From NCBI GenBank assembly GCA_016721875.1, contig JADKHG010000015.1, positions 1-45,408 of the forward strand: a stretch of 45,408 nucleotides of DNA, in the 5' to 3' direction. Below are positions 9,768 to 19,582 of this stretch, in pieces. Under the pieces are notes generated by a model. That model ran no database searches, was not told the DNA's origin, and was given only the letters and a program-made list of their open reading frames with translations. The DNA is from Sphingomonadales bacterium. Lineage in GTDB: Bacteria; Pseudomonadota; Alphaproteobacteria; Sphingomonadales; Sphingomonadaceae. Every line of letters starts with the position of its first letter. Within the stretch, counting starts at the first letter, position 1. Made by a program: the position numbers and the translations under genes.

Positions 9768-10016
9768 CCCGCATCGCTGATGCCCTTTGGAGCCTTGCGT
9801 TTGCGCCGGTTTTCCGATGCGCCGCTGGCGCTCTTGATCGGGACACCGGCCAAGCGGGTGAAGGAAATAGGTGCGCCGAGCCTCAAGCACCCCTTTGCCC
9901 GCGTCTTCACCGCACTTGCGCCGCTTCGCCGCTGGCGAACTTAAAGGGGTGCAATGCGGTGTCTTTCCACTGGCAACCGAAAATCTTGGCCGCTGGTGCT
10001 TGATTGGCTATCGCTT
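9768..10016. other. Gap between integrase and fic
   Basis: No convincing gene. The stretch includes TTAAAGGGGTGCAATGCGG (about 9,942-9,960), a weaker version of which occurs upstream of the second defence operon (TTTAAGGGGTGCGG near 15,520). This suggests that a longer upstream module was duplicated and diverged. Confidence 0.4.
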
Positions 10017-10070
10017 TATCAATCATTATCATGCTATATCGTGATTGATAGAAAGGCGTCTTATCCATCA
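10017..10070 (+). promoter_or_regulatory. Repeated dyad at the fic start, operator candidate
   Basis: TATCAATCA (10017-10025) is the exact inverse complement of TGATTGATA (10042-10050), 16 bases apart. A third, imperfect copy TTATCCATCA (10061-10070) ends on the first base of the fic start codon. A factor bound here would cover the promoter and ribosome-binding site, so autorepression is plausible. The same pattern recurs at 15563-15606. Confidence 0.5.
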
Positions 10071-11200
10071 TGCGCTGGAATTGGCAGCTTCCCGACTGGC
10101 CTGATTTCCGCTTCGACGCGGACCGCATCCGCGCGTCCGAAGAGCAATTCCTTAAAGGCTCCGGCGTCGTTATCGGTGCGCTGCACCATCTAGACGCCGA
10201 TGTGCGTGACGGCCTGACCATCGAACTGATTTCACAAGAAGTGGTCGATAGCTCCGCCATCGAGGGAGAAATCCTCGACCGCGCCAGCGTCCAGTCGTCG
10301 CTCGCGCGGCATCTGGGCTTTGCCACCGACCAGCGCCGCGCCAGTGCGGCAGAGGCCGGGGCCGCCGAATTGATGGCCGATGTGTATCGCAACCATGCTG
10401 CGCCGCTTGACGACCAGACCCTGTTCGCGTGGCACGCGATGCTGATGAACGGGCGGCGCGATATTGCCGATGTCGGACGCTACCGTCGCCATGAAGATGC
10501 GATGCAGATCGTGTCGGGCGCGCTTCATGCGCCGCGTGTGCATTTCGAGGCACCGCCGTCGGAGGCCGTTCCTGCGGAAATGTCCCGCTTCATCGCATGG
10601 TTCAACGGCAGCGCACCGGCATCTGCGAACCCGCTTCCGGCCATCACCCGCGCCGCTATCTCGCACCTGTGGTTCGAGAGCATCCATCCCTTCGAGGATG
10701 GCAATGGCCGTATCGGGCGGGCGATTGCTGAAAAGGCTTTGGCGCAAAACCTTGCGGCCCCGACGCTGACGGCGCTCGCGGAAACGATCCATCGCCACCG
10801 CAAAGCCTATTACGCCGCGCTTCAGCTCGGCAGCCAGAGCAACGAGATCGACGCCTGGCTGACATGGTTTGCCGATATTGTCATCGAGGCGCAGGCACGG
10901 ACGATCACCCGCATCCGCTTCCTGATCGACAAGACGCGGCTGCTCGATCGCTTGCGCGGGCAAATCAACGAACGGCAGGAAAAGGCGCTGCTTCGCTTGT
11001 TCCGCGAAGGGCCGGACGGCTTTGCGGGTGGGTTGAGCGCTGGCAATTACCGGACGATCACAGATGCCAGCCTAGCCACCGCGACCCGCGATTTGAACGA
11101 CCTTATCGAAAAAGGTGCGCTGATCCGCACTGGCGAGCGGCGCTATGCGCGCTATCATTTAGCGTCTTGTGAAACCGGGGAAGATGACGCTCGTACTTAA
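10070..11200 (+). CDS. fic: Fic-family AMP-transferase, class II
   Basis: Fic enzymes transfer AMP (sometimes other nucleotides) to protein hydroxyls and often act as toxins. The catalytic loop HPFEDGNGR is at residues 206-214 with its conserved His, and the second Arg follows in IGR. The N-terminus holds the inhibitory motif SSAIEGE at 61-67 (S-x3-E-G), so the enzyme should be self-inhibited (class II). The C-terminal 90 residues look like a winged helix that may bind DNA (ATATRDLNDLIEKGALI). The length of 376 residues is normal for the Fic/DUF4172 type. Its stop codon overlaps the start of the next gene, so it is the first gene of a three-gene operon with a HamA-like nuclease and a helicase. 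GAAAGG at 10051 is a weak ribosome-binding site. Confidence 0.92.
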   Translation: MRWNWQLPDWPDFRFDADRIRASEEQFLKGSGVVIGALHHLDADVRDGLTIELISQEVVDSSAIEGEILDRASVQSSLARHLGFATDQRRASAAEAGAAELMADVYRNHAAPLDDQTLFAWHAMLMNGRRDIADVGRYRRHEDAMQIVSGALHAPRVHFEAPPSEAVPAEMSRFIAWFNGSAPASANPLPAITRAAISHLWFESIHPFEDGNGRIGRAIAEKALAQNLAAPTLTALAETIHRHRKAYYAALQLGSQSNEIDAWLTWFADIVIEAQARTITRIRFLIDKTRLLDRLRGQINERQEKALLRLFREGPDGFAGGLSAGNYRTITDASLATATRDLNDLIEKGALIRTGERRYARYHLASCETGEDDART

Positions 11201-11981
11201 ACAATTAGACCACGATGATCTTTGCCACGGCTGGGAATGGGAAGTCGCCGACATCGACATTCTCGCGGAACGCGTTGCCCGCGTTGCGCTGGGCCAGTAT
11301 CGCCATGTGGCACAAATCCTTGAAGGATTGGCGGGCGCAGCGCCAGCGGGGACCGGCCAACATGCTGCGGATGCGCTCAAGAAGCCAAGAGTAGCGAAGA
11401 ACGGCGATCCTTGGCATCGCGACGGCTGGCTGTTTCAGGTCATTTCGTGGATTGCAGCTAACCAAAATAAGCAGGGGGCTACGCTTGCACCCCCGCATAT
11501 CTTTCATGCGCACAAAGGCTTTGATGGGATGCAACTGGAGCTTTCGGGCGACGGTAAGTCGATCGCAGCCATCGTCATTTTTGAGGACAAAGCGACCGAG
11601 AACGCGCGCAAGATGATCAAACAGAACGTATGGCCGGATATTGTCGGGCTTGAAGCCGGTGAGCGCGTTGCCGAACTGACCCACGAGGCGTCCGCGTTGC
11701 TCGAAAGGCAGCAGCATTTATATCCAGACCTCAATATCGACGACGCAATCGACCGCATCCTTTGGCAACAGGCGCGCCGTTATCGCGTGAGCATTAGCAT
11801 CGACGACAAGCACAAGGCCGCAGGTGACCGGAAAAAACTCTTCAAGCATTTTGACAGTTCGGCAGATGGCGACGTGGCACGCCGCCGTGCAGAAACCATG
11901 CACTTCGATGACCTACGACAGTGGATGTCCGACTTCGCCACGCTGGTTGAATACAAAATCAAGGCGATTGCGAATGTTTGA
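11184..11981 (+). CDS. HamA-like (DUF1837-like) nuclease candidate
   Basis: 265 residues; I do not recognise it by name with certainty. A PD-(D/E)XK pattern is visible: Asp114 and Glu119 in HKGFDGMQLEL, then Glu134-Asp-Lys136 in AIVIFEDKATEN. The spacing and the GFDG-then-ExK layout resemble HamA, the nuclease subunit of the Hachiman anti-phage system, and like hamA it precedes a large SF2 helicase, overlapping it by eight bases. A GTG at 11169 is an alternative start; GGGG at 11177-11180 is near but very close to the ATG at 11184. It overlaps fic by 17 bases. Role inferred: a DNA-cutting effector held in check by the helicase. Confidence 0.6.
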   Translation: MTLVLKQLDHDDLCHGWEWEVADIDILAERVARVALGQYRHVAQILEGLAGAAPAGTGQHAADALKKPRVAKNGDPWHRDGWLFQVISWIAANQNKQGATLAPPHIFHAHKGFDGMQLELSGDGKSIAAIVIFEDKATENARKMIKQNVWPDIVGLEAGERVAELTHEASALLERQQHLYPDLNIDDAIDRILWQQARRYRVSISIDDKHKAAGDRKKLFKHFDSSADGDVARRRAETMHFDDLRQWMSDFATLVEYKIKAIANV

Positions 11982-14900
11982 TCCGATAACCTCCGCCCTC
12001 ATCGCCGCATCGCCGCCGTTAGAAGGCCTCGACCTCGACGCACTTCCCAAACGCCTTACCGAAGCCTTCGCCGATATCGTCGCAGCAAGGATTCGGCTAC
12101 GAGGCGGAGGAGGAGAAGATGCCTCCGAAATGCTGCAAGAAACTTTGCTTGAGGTACGGCGATTGGCAGCAGCCCATGAGGCATTCGTTACGCTACTGCC
12201 GGAGCGCGAGAACCGTGCGGCTGCCGCATTCGTTGCCGCCGCTGCCCATCAGGTCTGCCTTGTCGGCTCGATTGTGGGTCAGGACCAGATACCGCATTCT
12301 TACCTCGATGGTGCCAGCGTCGCGCCGGAAATTTGCGCCACTCTACTGTTCATGGTGGCCGAAGCCCACGCCGATGCAGCCGAATGCGCAAAGCGCATAT
12401 CATTTTCTCCCGATGATGGCACAGCCATCGAAAAGGCACTCCTCACCGCGATCAAATCACTTGCCTCCGGACGGCTCAGCAGCATCAGGCAAATGGAAAT
12501 GCCAGAACTAGCTACCGACCGTGCAACGCCCGAGCAGGCAATCGACGCTCTTTATCTTGAGCTGTTCAAAGGGGTCAAAAATCTCGCGGCCCGTCTCCTA
12601 GCAAGGGTAGATCTGGCACGCGCTGCCGGAGGCATCGAACCCGCCTCTGCTTTTTTCATCCGGGTAAAGGAGCTGAGCGTCGCTCAAATGGACGATGTGC
12701 TTGGCACTGGCGATCAGATCTTCAACCTTTTTCCTGGCCCGCTCCACTTGGCAAACCTCTTAATTGCCGTCGAGCGCGATCTTATTGAATCCGCGCTAAC
12801 GCGTACTCCCGCACCGGATGGCGTCGATGAGGGCGGTTGGTGGCAGGTCATTAGCCGAATGGCTCGCAAGCGCCCGTTCCTTTGGCGCAATCATCGCGAC
12901 GCCATCGCGAGCAGCTACCTCGAAAAGGAACATCATCGGCTATCAGCTTTCCTACCGGCGGCGGCAAATCGACGCTAGCCGAATTGAAAATTGCGGCCTC
13001 GCTTATCCGAGGCGAGAAGGTTGTTTTTCTTGTCCCGACGCATGCGCTTGTCGACCAAACGACGCGCGCACTCAAGGATACGTTCAACACTTTTGAAATC
13101 GTCGGTGACGTTGAGGATGAAGTCACGTTCTCGGATATCGTGGTTCTGCCCGAGGTCATCGTAACCACACCCGAACGATGCTTGATGTTGCTGACAACCC
13201 AGCCCGACGCTTTCGCCGATCTAGGCCTCATCGTTTTCGACGAATGCCACCTGCTACACCCGCGCGATGCCGAGCGAAGCCGTCGCAGTGTCGATGCGAT
13301 GCTCGCAATCCTCAATCTGACCATCGCAGCACCCGAAGCAGATTTGCTCCTGCTATCGGCCATGATGAAAATGCGGACGAGATCGCTCAATGGATGCAGG
13401 CCTTGACAGGCCGCGCTTGTCTTGCCCTCAGCTTGGCATGGAAACCAACCCGACAGGTACGCGGCAGCGTGGTTTATCCCGCCGAGACTATCAAGGGGTT
13501 GACGGACAATCTTCGGCAAGCACGGCGCGATAATCCGAAGCACAAGAATCCACCTGTCGCGGTCTCACGTGAAATGGTTGCGCAGCCGTTCGGATTTTTC
13601 AGCCTCTTGCAGACGTGGGCCAGTCAGGATCGAGACGATTACACCCTGCAACCGCTTCTTGATGAAGCTCACCATCTATCGACCGGAAGGTCGAAAGGCG
13701 GCGCATGGTATTTGACGCCGAACGGGAATCATACCAGCGCATTGATCGCCGCCGCCGCCGCTTCAAGCGGTCTAAAGACGCTTGTGTTCGTGCAGTCCAC
13801 CGTGCTGGCCGAGGCATCGGTCAGAGACTTTCCTAATTTGCTCGACGCCCCAAAAGTCAAACTCAATGAGGATGAGCTTGAATTGCATCGCCTCGCTGCG
13901 GAGGAAATGGGCGGAGCCGCATATTGCTACCTGACACCGAAAGCAAATGGCACTTTCCGCATCGGAGCGGCCAGCCATCACGCTCTACTATTGCGTGAAG
14001 AACGGCTGCTGCACGAATCACTTTTCAAGCGCAAGGATGGCATCGACGTCCTTTTTCGCAACGTCGACCCTGGCGCAAGGAATGAACCTTCCCAGTGAAG
14101 TGGTGATAATTTCAGGGGACAGCAGGTTCGATCCCAGTGTTGACAAGATGGCCCAGCTCGAAGCGCATGAATTGCTGAATGCCGCTGGACGTGCAGGTCG
14201 CGCAGGCGAAAGTTCACAAGGGTTCGTGCTAGTGGTCCCAGGCCGCGTAGTCGAGTTCGATAATCAATCGAACCTTATCAATGCCCACTGGATGACGTTG
14301 CAGTCTATTTTCTCACAAAGTGACCAATGCCTCATCATCGACGATCCGACCACCATCCTCCTCGACAAAATCCATGCAGGTGCATTTGACCAAGGTATGC
14401 CAGCATATTTCCTGAGCCGCCTGCCAGCATCCGACGAGAACGGAACCGACGCGCCGATCAGGAATGTAATATCCCGTTCTTTCGCCGCATTTCGGGCAAG
14501 GCAGAAGGGCGACAAGGATTGGGTCGAAAGCCGCATTGCCGCAGCTTTTGCAGCACGAAAAAATACAGAACCTGAAGGCGAAGAGAAATGGCTTGATCGG
14601 GTATCAGGTTTGACCGGTGTGTCCGTGGAGATTCTCCGCGAGATTGTCGCGCTCTTCAGCACGGCGGAAAATTTCCAGACAACCGAGGCAGCCATAACGA
14701 CATTGACGGATTGGTTGACAGCGAATCCTGCCAAGCTGTTGGAGCTGGTCAGGCCGGAAAACATCGAAGGACTTTTTACAGGGGATTACAAGAAGCTCGT
14801 ATCCGATCAGGAAAGGGGTGCATTTGCCTTACCCGTAATAATCGACATGCTTCGGAAATGGCTGGCCGGCTTGCCGCTCAATGTGATCGAGGCATCGCAT

Positions 14901-15257
14901 CCCAAAGAAGATGCTGCGAAGTGCGAGTATTCGAGGCACTTCGTGCTTCGTATCGTGCCGGACTTTGCGTTCGTGGCAGGCTTGCCTGCACGTTTGCTTG
15001 CGGCTCAAAATGGTGAGGACATCCCCATCCCTATTACGCTTGCAACTCTGGGAAGCTGCGTGCGTGAGGGCTGCGACAGCCCAGAAAGCCTGGCCGCCCG
15101 TCTAGCATCAGGCCGCTCCGTATCTCGCGTTGCTGCACGCGCGCACTACGTAGAGTTACTGCCCTATTTCAAGGCCGGTCAGATCGACGAAACCTTTGAG
15201 CAAACGATGGATCGCTATCGCGCGGCCTCAACGGTAACACTGTTCAGCAAGCTCTAG
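11974..15257 (+). CDS. Large SF2 (Ski2/HamB-like) DExH helicase, three frameshifts
   Basis: About 1,094 residues once three shifts are bridged. The first 310 residues are alpha-helical with no known motif. Then come the helicase motifs: Walker A FPTGGGKST (about 325), Ia LVPTHALVDQ, Ib TTPERC, II FDECHLLHP (about 422), III LLSAMM, V STLAQGMNLP (about 700), and VI NAAGRAGRAG (about 734). The V/VI wording is typical of Ski2-like helicases such as HamB of Hachiman. The frame changes near 12,925 (AAAAGG), 13,370 (AAAA) and 14,060 (TTTTTC), all at homopolymers. The three segments fit end to end with all motifs in order, so I treat the gene as intact in the organism. The C-terminal 380 residues are helical and could sense DNA or the partner protein. 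Confidence 0.8.
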
Positions 15258-15702
15258 AATGGCTCAAGCGAGTGTTATTTATGCAATATCGGTTTTTGTT
15301 TATTAGTTGAAATGCTAAAGTAAGCACTCTTAAAAAAGGTCACGAGCCGCGATCAGTGGGCTTCCCAGCGCGAGCGGCCGCCACACCGCAGATTTGATTG
15401 CCGTGGTTGATGCGGATGCTCCGGCAAGATTTCGAGAAAGTTTGGGTATTAAGCACCTCCTTTCTGACCAGATTGCAACTTTTTGTGACTTAAGCACAAA
15501 TTATTGCAACTATTTGGGGTTTAAGGGGTGCGGAGGGTTTGGCCATCGGGATATCGGCCACAATCATGCTTCGTGATGATCGATAGGAAGGCACTCTATC
15601 GATCACGCACTGATCCTCACCGGTAAGCGCTGCTAAGCGAACAATTGAATACGGTGATTTCGTGCTTGCTGAATCGAGACAAAACGCGCGAGTAGTAAGG
15701 GC
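15258..15702. other. Gap between two defence operons
   Basis: No gene seen. The stretch is rich in short AT segments just after the helicase and contains a diverged copy of the fic upstream region (separate entry, 15563-15606). A promoter for the following HEPN-like gene must lie in the last 100 bases, but I see no clear -35/-10 pair. The ATG at 15703 is preceded by GTAAGGGC as a weak ribosome-binding site. Confidence 0.5.
15563..15606 (+). repeat. Diverged copy of the fic upstream module with a perfect dyad
   Basis: ATCATGCT followed by TCGTGATGATCGATAGGAAG and GCACTCTATCGATCA aligns with 10028-10071 at the fic start. Here the dyad is perfect: TGATCGATAG (15577-15586) and CTATCGATCA (15596-15605), nine bases apart. 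The position of the fic ATG reads ACG, so the copy does not start a protein. It may be a working operator for the downstream operon or the scar of a lost fic-like gene. Confidence 0.5.
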
Positions 15703-16422
15703 ATGGATGCATTTTACTTCTGGAAAAGCAGGACTGAGTTCATTCGATTCTTCTATGCAGAGGGCTCGAAGGGGTTTGCGGACGTGAAATATCAGATCGA
15801 GAACGGGATGCCGCCGTTCGACGACCCGCCCTACAGTGAAGATGCTGAGCCTCCATATTTGTCGGAATGGTTGGACGCCGAAACCGCTCGGGAAGTACTC
15901 GGCATCGCTTGCATCTCAATGCTTTCCGACAGTCTGAAATTATACTTCAGGACGCTGCAAGAACGCGTCATCCGATTTACCTTCGAAAACCGGAAGGCGG
16001 CCTTTCGCGACGGCTTCGTCCCGGCCTATTTCGCGGCGCTGGGTGAGATTTTGGACACAGATTGGAGTGATTGCCCGGTTGACCGCGACTTGATCGAACA
16101 GGTCGTTCTTGCTCGCAACCGTGGCCAGCATAGCGAAGACATCACGTCCTTTGACGTTCGCTACGACGCGGCTATGATCGAGAAGCATCCTCGGCCATTC
16201 TTCATCGGCGATGACGAAATGTCCGTTTGCACCTCAGAGCAAGGCTCGCTGGCTTCGTTGCTTATGCCAACTCTCAAAGTGAGCGCGGACGGCCTGACCA
16301 AGGCTTTAAATGAGGTCGATGCACTTGCTGCATGGATCGAAGCGCGCATGGCCTGCGCCGATGATTGGCACCAGAACCGTCGTCCGGCGCGTCCGGACTC
16401 TTCCCGGCCCGAAAAACTCTGA
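15703..16422 (+). CDS. HEPN-like protein of unknown function
   Basis: 239 residues, soluble and helical. Arg138-Asn-Arg-Gly-Gln-His143 in VVLARNRGQHSED matches the HEPN nuclease signature R-x4-H, with the common Asn after Arg and a helix on either side. The rest is not recognised; the first 60 residues are rich in Phe and Tyr and in acidic residues. It ends 14 bases before the Mrr-STAND gene and is probably cotranscribed with it. HEPN proteins are often RNases in defence and toxin systems, or simple dimer-forming helpers. I infer one of these roles. Confidence 0.55.
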   Translation: MDAFYFWKSRTEFIRFFYAEGSKGFADVKYQIENGMPPFDDPPYSEDAEPPYLSEWLDAETAREVLGIACISMLSDSLKLYFRTLQERVIRFTFENRKAAFRDGFVPAYFAALGEILDTDWSDCPVDRDLIEQVVLARNRGQHSEDITSFDVRYDAAMIEKHPRPFFIGDDEMSVCTSEQGSLASLLMPTLKVSADGLTKALNEVDALAAWIEARMACADDWHQNRRPARPDSSRPEKL

Positions 16423-16436
16423 TCCGGTCGCACGCA

Positions 16437-19400
16437 ATGGAATTCACTGCCCTACAGATTCTGCCGCCCAAGGACTGGAGCCGATTCGAAGACCTGTGCC
16501 GCTGCCTGTTTGCGGCGATATGGGGTGATCCTTACACCCAGAAAAACGGGCGCGCGGGTCAACCACAGCACGGCGTCGACGTCTGGGGGCAGGCAAGCGG
16601 AGGCTATTCTGGCACGCACTCCGTTCAATGCAAAGGCAAAGACGCTACCTATGAGGGAAAGGTCACTATCGCCGAGTTCGACGCCGAGCTTGCCAAAGCT
16701 GAGCATTTCCAGCCCGAACCCGCTTATTGGATCCTCGCAACCACTGCCCCTAACGATGGAACTCTACAGGAGCACGCCAGGGTTCGTTCGGCGGAACGTG
16801 AGGCGCGCGGTGCCTTTCCGGTCAATGTCCTTGGCTGGGAAACTTTGGTCGCATTGATGGGTGAGCACCCCAATGTCATCGAGCAATTCTATCCTGAGCA
16901 TGGCGGTCATATGCAGGAGCTGCTTGCCACGGTGCGCGCGCTGCCCCGCCGTGAAGAGTTGCTCGCTATGTTCCAGCAAATAACCGTTGCGTCCAACGTC
17001 GCTTCGGCGGGCGCAAACGCCATCTGGCAACCGGTCCACTTCGACCATGCTCGTGGTTTGGGTCCGGCGCTGCTTGGTCGAGCGCTCGGCCCGGCTGACG
17101 CCATGCAATGTCCGCGATTACCCGAGGCTGCGGACCTCATTCGGGAGCTGACGGCAAGCTACTCGGCGAGGCTTGCAGGCGTGCCAGGCGCGGGAAGTCG
17201 GTTTGCGCGCTCCAGGCAGCCGAGACCTTGGCGGGCAACGGCTATCGCGTGCTGCGGTTGTCCGATCCTGAAGTTGTGCGGATCCAGCTGACCGATGATA
17301 ACGTGCCGACTGTCCACCTTATCGATGACGCCCATCTTGCTTCAGCTCCCGGGCTTGCGCTTGCCGAACAATGCGCGAGCGCCACCAAGCTGCTCTTGTC
17401 GACGTTCACCACCGTTGACGGCGCTGGCACTCGGCCTGGCACGATACATCTCGATGCCAAGCGCGCGGTTCGGGTGATCGCTGACGAGTTGCGCGCCCGG
17501 CGCGACGAGACCTTGGCGGCGGTTCGCACGGTTGATGATCGGATCGGCGATGGGCTGGGCGAAGAGAGCATTGAATGGCGGCTCGATGCCGCAGCTGCCA
17601 GTGAATTCGCTTGGCAATTCTGTTTCGTGCTCAGTGGAGGTTGGCGCCGCGTGCGATCGATCGTCGCGTCTGCCCGCGCGGCCGACGCTGACGTCGTGCT
17701 TGGAGCCGTCGCAATCCACCAACTGTCGTCGCGCGATGCGAGGGCAGACGCCGGCGATCTTGCGCCGATTCTCGAAGCTGCGCAAATTCCACCGGACACC
17801 GCAAAGCGCGCCATCGCCTGGCTCGTCGCGCAGCGCCTGGTTCTAGCGGCCAACGACCTGCGCTGCCCCCACCAACGCTTCTCCGCCGAAGTAGTTCGAT
17901 CCGATCCTGACGGATCAGGACAAAACCGGGCGCGAACAGATTGCCGCCATGATGGGGAACGCCCTCGCTGATCCGGCGATGTCCCTTACGGGCCTCCACA
18001 GCCTTCTTACGCAGTTCCCGGATGAGCCGACGCAACATCGTTTGGACGCCGCTCATCAGACGGGAATTGCTCGACCCTTTTCTTGACCGGTGCTGGAACG
18101 CGCAATCTCCTGCCGACATCGCTGCGGCAGCAAGCGCGCTGCGTGAGATCGACAGCTACATAGATGACTATTTCAAGCACCCGACCAAGGCTCAAATTGA
18201 GACGGTCGCCCGCTGGTTTAGCACGCCGATGCCCGAGGCAGCATATCGGGTTGGGGCTTTCATCAACGGCACCTACCGCAATCGGCGCTTCGGTCGCGCG
18301 ATCATCCGCGCCTCAAATCCTGAAGCAATCGCCGAGGCAATGAATCTGGCCATGGAACCGGCATCGGCGGGCTTTGCTTCGGAGATCGCGAAAATGGTAT
18401 CGCAGTCAACTGGCGCGCTGACGCCAGAATGGACAGCCCCCTACCTCGCCCGCGTCGATCGTGCGAAGGCCTTGAAGTTCATTGCCAACTGGCCGGCTTC
18501 AAGCCCAATCTATCACGCGACGTGGTTCTGCGAACAATTCACCTACCTGGAGCAGGAGTTCGGGTTCGATTGCGTTGAAGCTTTAGCACCGGCGATCGCT
18601 GAGCGGATGCGGGCCGACCCTATTGACGCCATTGAGCAGTTGGACGACATCTTCGGAAGCACTCTGCGCGTATTCGATCCATTGGGAGTCTACAAGGGCA
18701 AGTGGGCACCGACCGCGCGGTCGCGGGCAATCGCCACCCAGCTTTGCTCGGTGTGGGAGCCGAAGGATCTCGCAGCCAAATTTTCGCAACTGACTGCGCG
18801 CGGATTCCAAGGCGCGGCGAAACTTCTCAATATCTTGCGCGCATCTCGGCGGGATATCTATGACGAGGCGGTCGCGGCACTTGACTGGAAGGCAATTGAG
18901 GTAGCAATTGGCGACAATTGGTCGAAGCTGCCGCACGATGCGGACATATTCATTGCCCAATGCCATGCGAACATAGTCGGGCGAAAGGAAGTCGCCCGCC
19001 TGATAGAAGCGCATATCGAGGAAATCGACAAGCTCGATGCGCGGTTCGCCTTTATGGCGCCGAAAGCGGCGTTTCGGCAGATTGAACGGGGTGCTCAGGT
19101 CACTCTGTCTGTGCGCTGGCAGCTGGGCGCGGTCGTCTTGGCGGAATTTTACAAGCATCGGCCAGAGCTGGTTCAAGCACTGCTTGGCGATCACCCTGCC
19201 TTGATGGCGAAGGCTCTTTCGGAGGAAAGTCCGAGCTTCTTCGACGATCCATTGTTGTTCCTGCGGTTGTGTCGACACGTCGCACCGGAAGCCTTTGAGA
19301 CCATTCTCAGCCAAATCGAACTGAGCGTGGCCGAAAAAGGGTGGCGAACCGCGCTGACCGACCGAAAAGGTAGCCGCAAGAACCGCAGCGGCTCCGCCCG

Positions 19401-19539
19401 CATAGCAATTGCATGGCTGGTCAATGTCAGCCGCGACCGGACCGATGCTCTTGGCGATTTCGCGCGTCGCTTGCTTGCCGAATTGCCGAAAGAGACAACG
19501 ATCAGTCCGAAGAAGCTGGAACCGTTTTCCGATCTATAG
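16437..19539 (+). CDS. Mrr-like nuclease fused to a STAND-type NTPase, three frameshifts
   Basis: About 1,030 residues after bridging shifts near 17,195, 17,903 and 18,017. Domain order: an N-terminal Mrr-like nuclease (Asp48 in QHGVDVWG, then Gln64-x-Lys66 in HSVQCKGK); a P-loop NTPase with Walker A GVPGAGKS (about 248-255) and Walker B VHLIDDAH; then a winged-helix-like part (TAKRAIAWLVAQRLVL); then about 500 residues of alpha-helical repeats. This nuclease-NTPase-sensor order is that of Avs (AVAST) anti-phage proteins and other STAND proteins. The first shift falls inside the Walker A codons, and the correct frame restores the motif exactly, which points to a base error. It follows the HEPN-like gene closely and converges on the nuclease gene at 19583. 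Confidence 0.7.
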
Positions 19540-19582
19540 ATAGGCGATGATTCAGGTGCTAAGCAGGTTGGCCTTCGCCAAG

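Noticed and set aside
11974..15257. Three separate genes or a dead helicase
   Set aside because: All helicase motifs appear once, in order, across the three frames, with shifts only at homopolymers; one gene with base errors is simpler.
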